Shown: piece by piece, positions 22,765-23,094 of the stretch | Layout: each line of letters opens with the position of its first letter | Position numbering within the stretch: the stretch's first letter is position 1 | Assembly: GCA_964472565.1 (NCBI GenBank) | Contig: CAYYNB010000092.1 | Coordinates: 1 to 23,094 of the forward strand | Length of the DNA stretch: 23,094 nucleotides | Direction of reading: 5' to 3' | Source: DATAMF01 sp964472565 | GTDB lineage: Bacteria; Chloroflexota; Anaerolineae; Aggregatilineales; Aggregatilineaceae | Notes under the pieces: generated by a model | What the model saw: only the letters and a program-made list of their open reading frames with translations | What the model was told of the DNA's origin: nothing | Databases searched by the model: none | Made by a program: the position numbers and the translations under genes

Positions 22765-22806
22765 CTTCCCCCTCTTCCAACTGGGTTGGAGCGGGGGACC
22801 GAGGGC
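22765..22806. repeat. REP-like palindromic repeat, copy 2
   Basis: CCCCCTCTTCCAAC, loop, GTTGGAGCGGGGG, then ACCGAGGG. It differs from copy 1 (13306-13348) at a few bases and lies 50 bp after the last cytochrome stop, in the first part of a 380-bp gap without a clear gene. Confidence 0.75.
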
Positions 22807-22834
22807 ACAGGCATTAAGCGAAGGAATTTCTTGC

Positions 22835-23016
22835 ATGTCATCAACCTGCTTTACACCTATCTGTGGGGGTGTGCTGGCTACACCACACATCCGTTCGAAA
22901 TCAGGCGAAGAAATCCTGGCAATTTGACCACAGCCATACCGTCAAGCTGGCAGGGATGTACATCATGTTATAGACTGGCCCGGTTTGCACCCGGACTTGA
23001 TCTTGAAAGGATATGA
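22835..23016 (+). pseudogene. Decayed haem-protein remnant
   Basis: No intact gene is seen in 22714-23094, but fragments look protein-derived. ATG at 22835 has AAGGAA eight bases upstream and opens a 30-codon frame (MSSTCFTPICGG...). A second frame (22908-22955) reads KKSWQFDHSHTVKLAG, and a shift to the third frame then gives CTSCY at 22957-22971. F-H-H...CxxCH is the usual lead-in to a haem site in multihaem cytochromes, so one frameshift and one His-to-Tyr change would explain the block. It lies directly after two cytochrome genes on the same strand. A short real peptide from 22835 is the alternative. Confidence 0.4.
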
Positions 23017-23094
23017 TGATGCGTCTGATCGGTCGTATACTAGGTTCTGTTGACATTTGATGCAAGAGGCGGAGAATTACGCCTCATGACAACT
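23013..23094 (+). other. Possible gene start, broken or cut by window end
   Basis: AAAGG (23006-23010) precedes three in-frame ATGs (23013, 23016, 23019) that open MRLIGRILGSV but meet TGA at 23060. A frame displaced by one base stays open from about 23050 to the end (LLTFDARGGELRL). Together they suggest a frameshifted export-signal gene, or chance. A later ATG at 23086 behind a GAGGCG/CGCCTC hairpin could instead start the next gene. Confidence 0.25.

Overview
This 23.1 kb window reads as ordinary bacterial chromosome: dense, both strands coding, moderately GC-rich, with Shine-Dalgarno sites of the AGGAG type and a mixture of ATG, GTG and TTG starts. There is no rRNA, tRNA, phage, transposase or CRISPR array that I can see. 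The gene content (multihaem c-type cytochromes, an EtfAB/acyl-CoA dehydrogenase set, a receiver-histidine kinase hybrid, interspersed C/G-rich palindromes) would fit an Anaerolineae-like Chloroflexota, but that assignment is inference from gene style and not from a marker gene.

Layout. 1-144: a small tandem/inverted repeat at the window edge, then glnA on the minus strand (145-1566). Divergent from it are alaX, a degenerate metallo-beta-lactamase-fold gene and a receiver+histidine kinase gene (1713-5005, plus). 5002-7894 is a tight four-gene minus-strand operon (HAD phosphatase, alpha/beta hydrolase, a concanavalin/GH16-like unknown, and a FabL-like enoyl-ACP reductase), with two TAATG stop/start overlaps. 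A YihY/BrkB membrane protein (7963-8916, plus) follows. 8949-11869 is a minus-strand transcription unit: promoter, 30-codon leader ORF, terminator, ABC-2 ATPase, ABC-2 permease and SAM methyltransferase. 12035-15134 (plus) is acyl-CoA dehydrogenase plus etfB-etfA, a beta-oxidation/electron-bifurcation-type module that feeds electrons to the respiratory chain. Then come a DHFR/RibD-like reductase and coaBC (coenzyme A synthesis). 17253-22713 is a divergent cytochrome locus: a monohaem and a nonahaem protein to the left, two further nonahaem proteins to the right, together 28 CxxCH sites. The last 380 bp hold a palindromic repeat, a decayed haem-protein remnant and the start of something cut by the window end.

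The observation I rate highest is the leader of the ABC transporter operon (11603-11869). A consensus sigma70 promoter drives a short ORF with a strong ribosome-binding site. Its last codons can pair (11 of 12 positions) with the loop and 5' arm of a canonical intrinsic terminator lying between it and the ATPase gene. Inside the ORF two further hairpins compete for the same strand. This is the architecture of a ribosome-controlled transcription attenuator, of the type known to switch on drug-export and resistance genes when antibiotics slow the ribosome, here in front of an exporter-plus-methyltransferase operon. The second point of interest is the cytochrome locus, in which three different proteins each carry exactly nine haem sites around a shared promoter region containing a perfect 15-bp palindrome.
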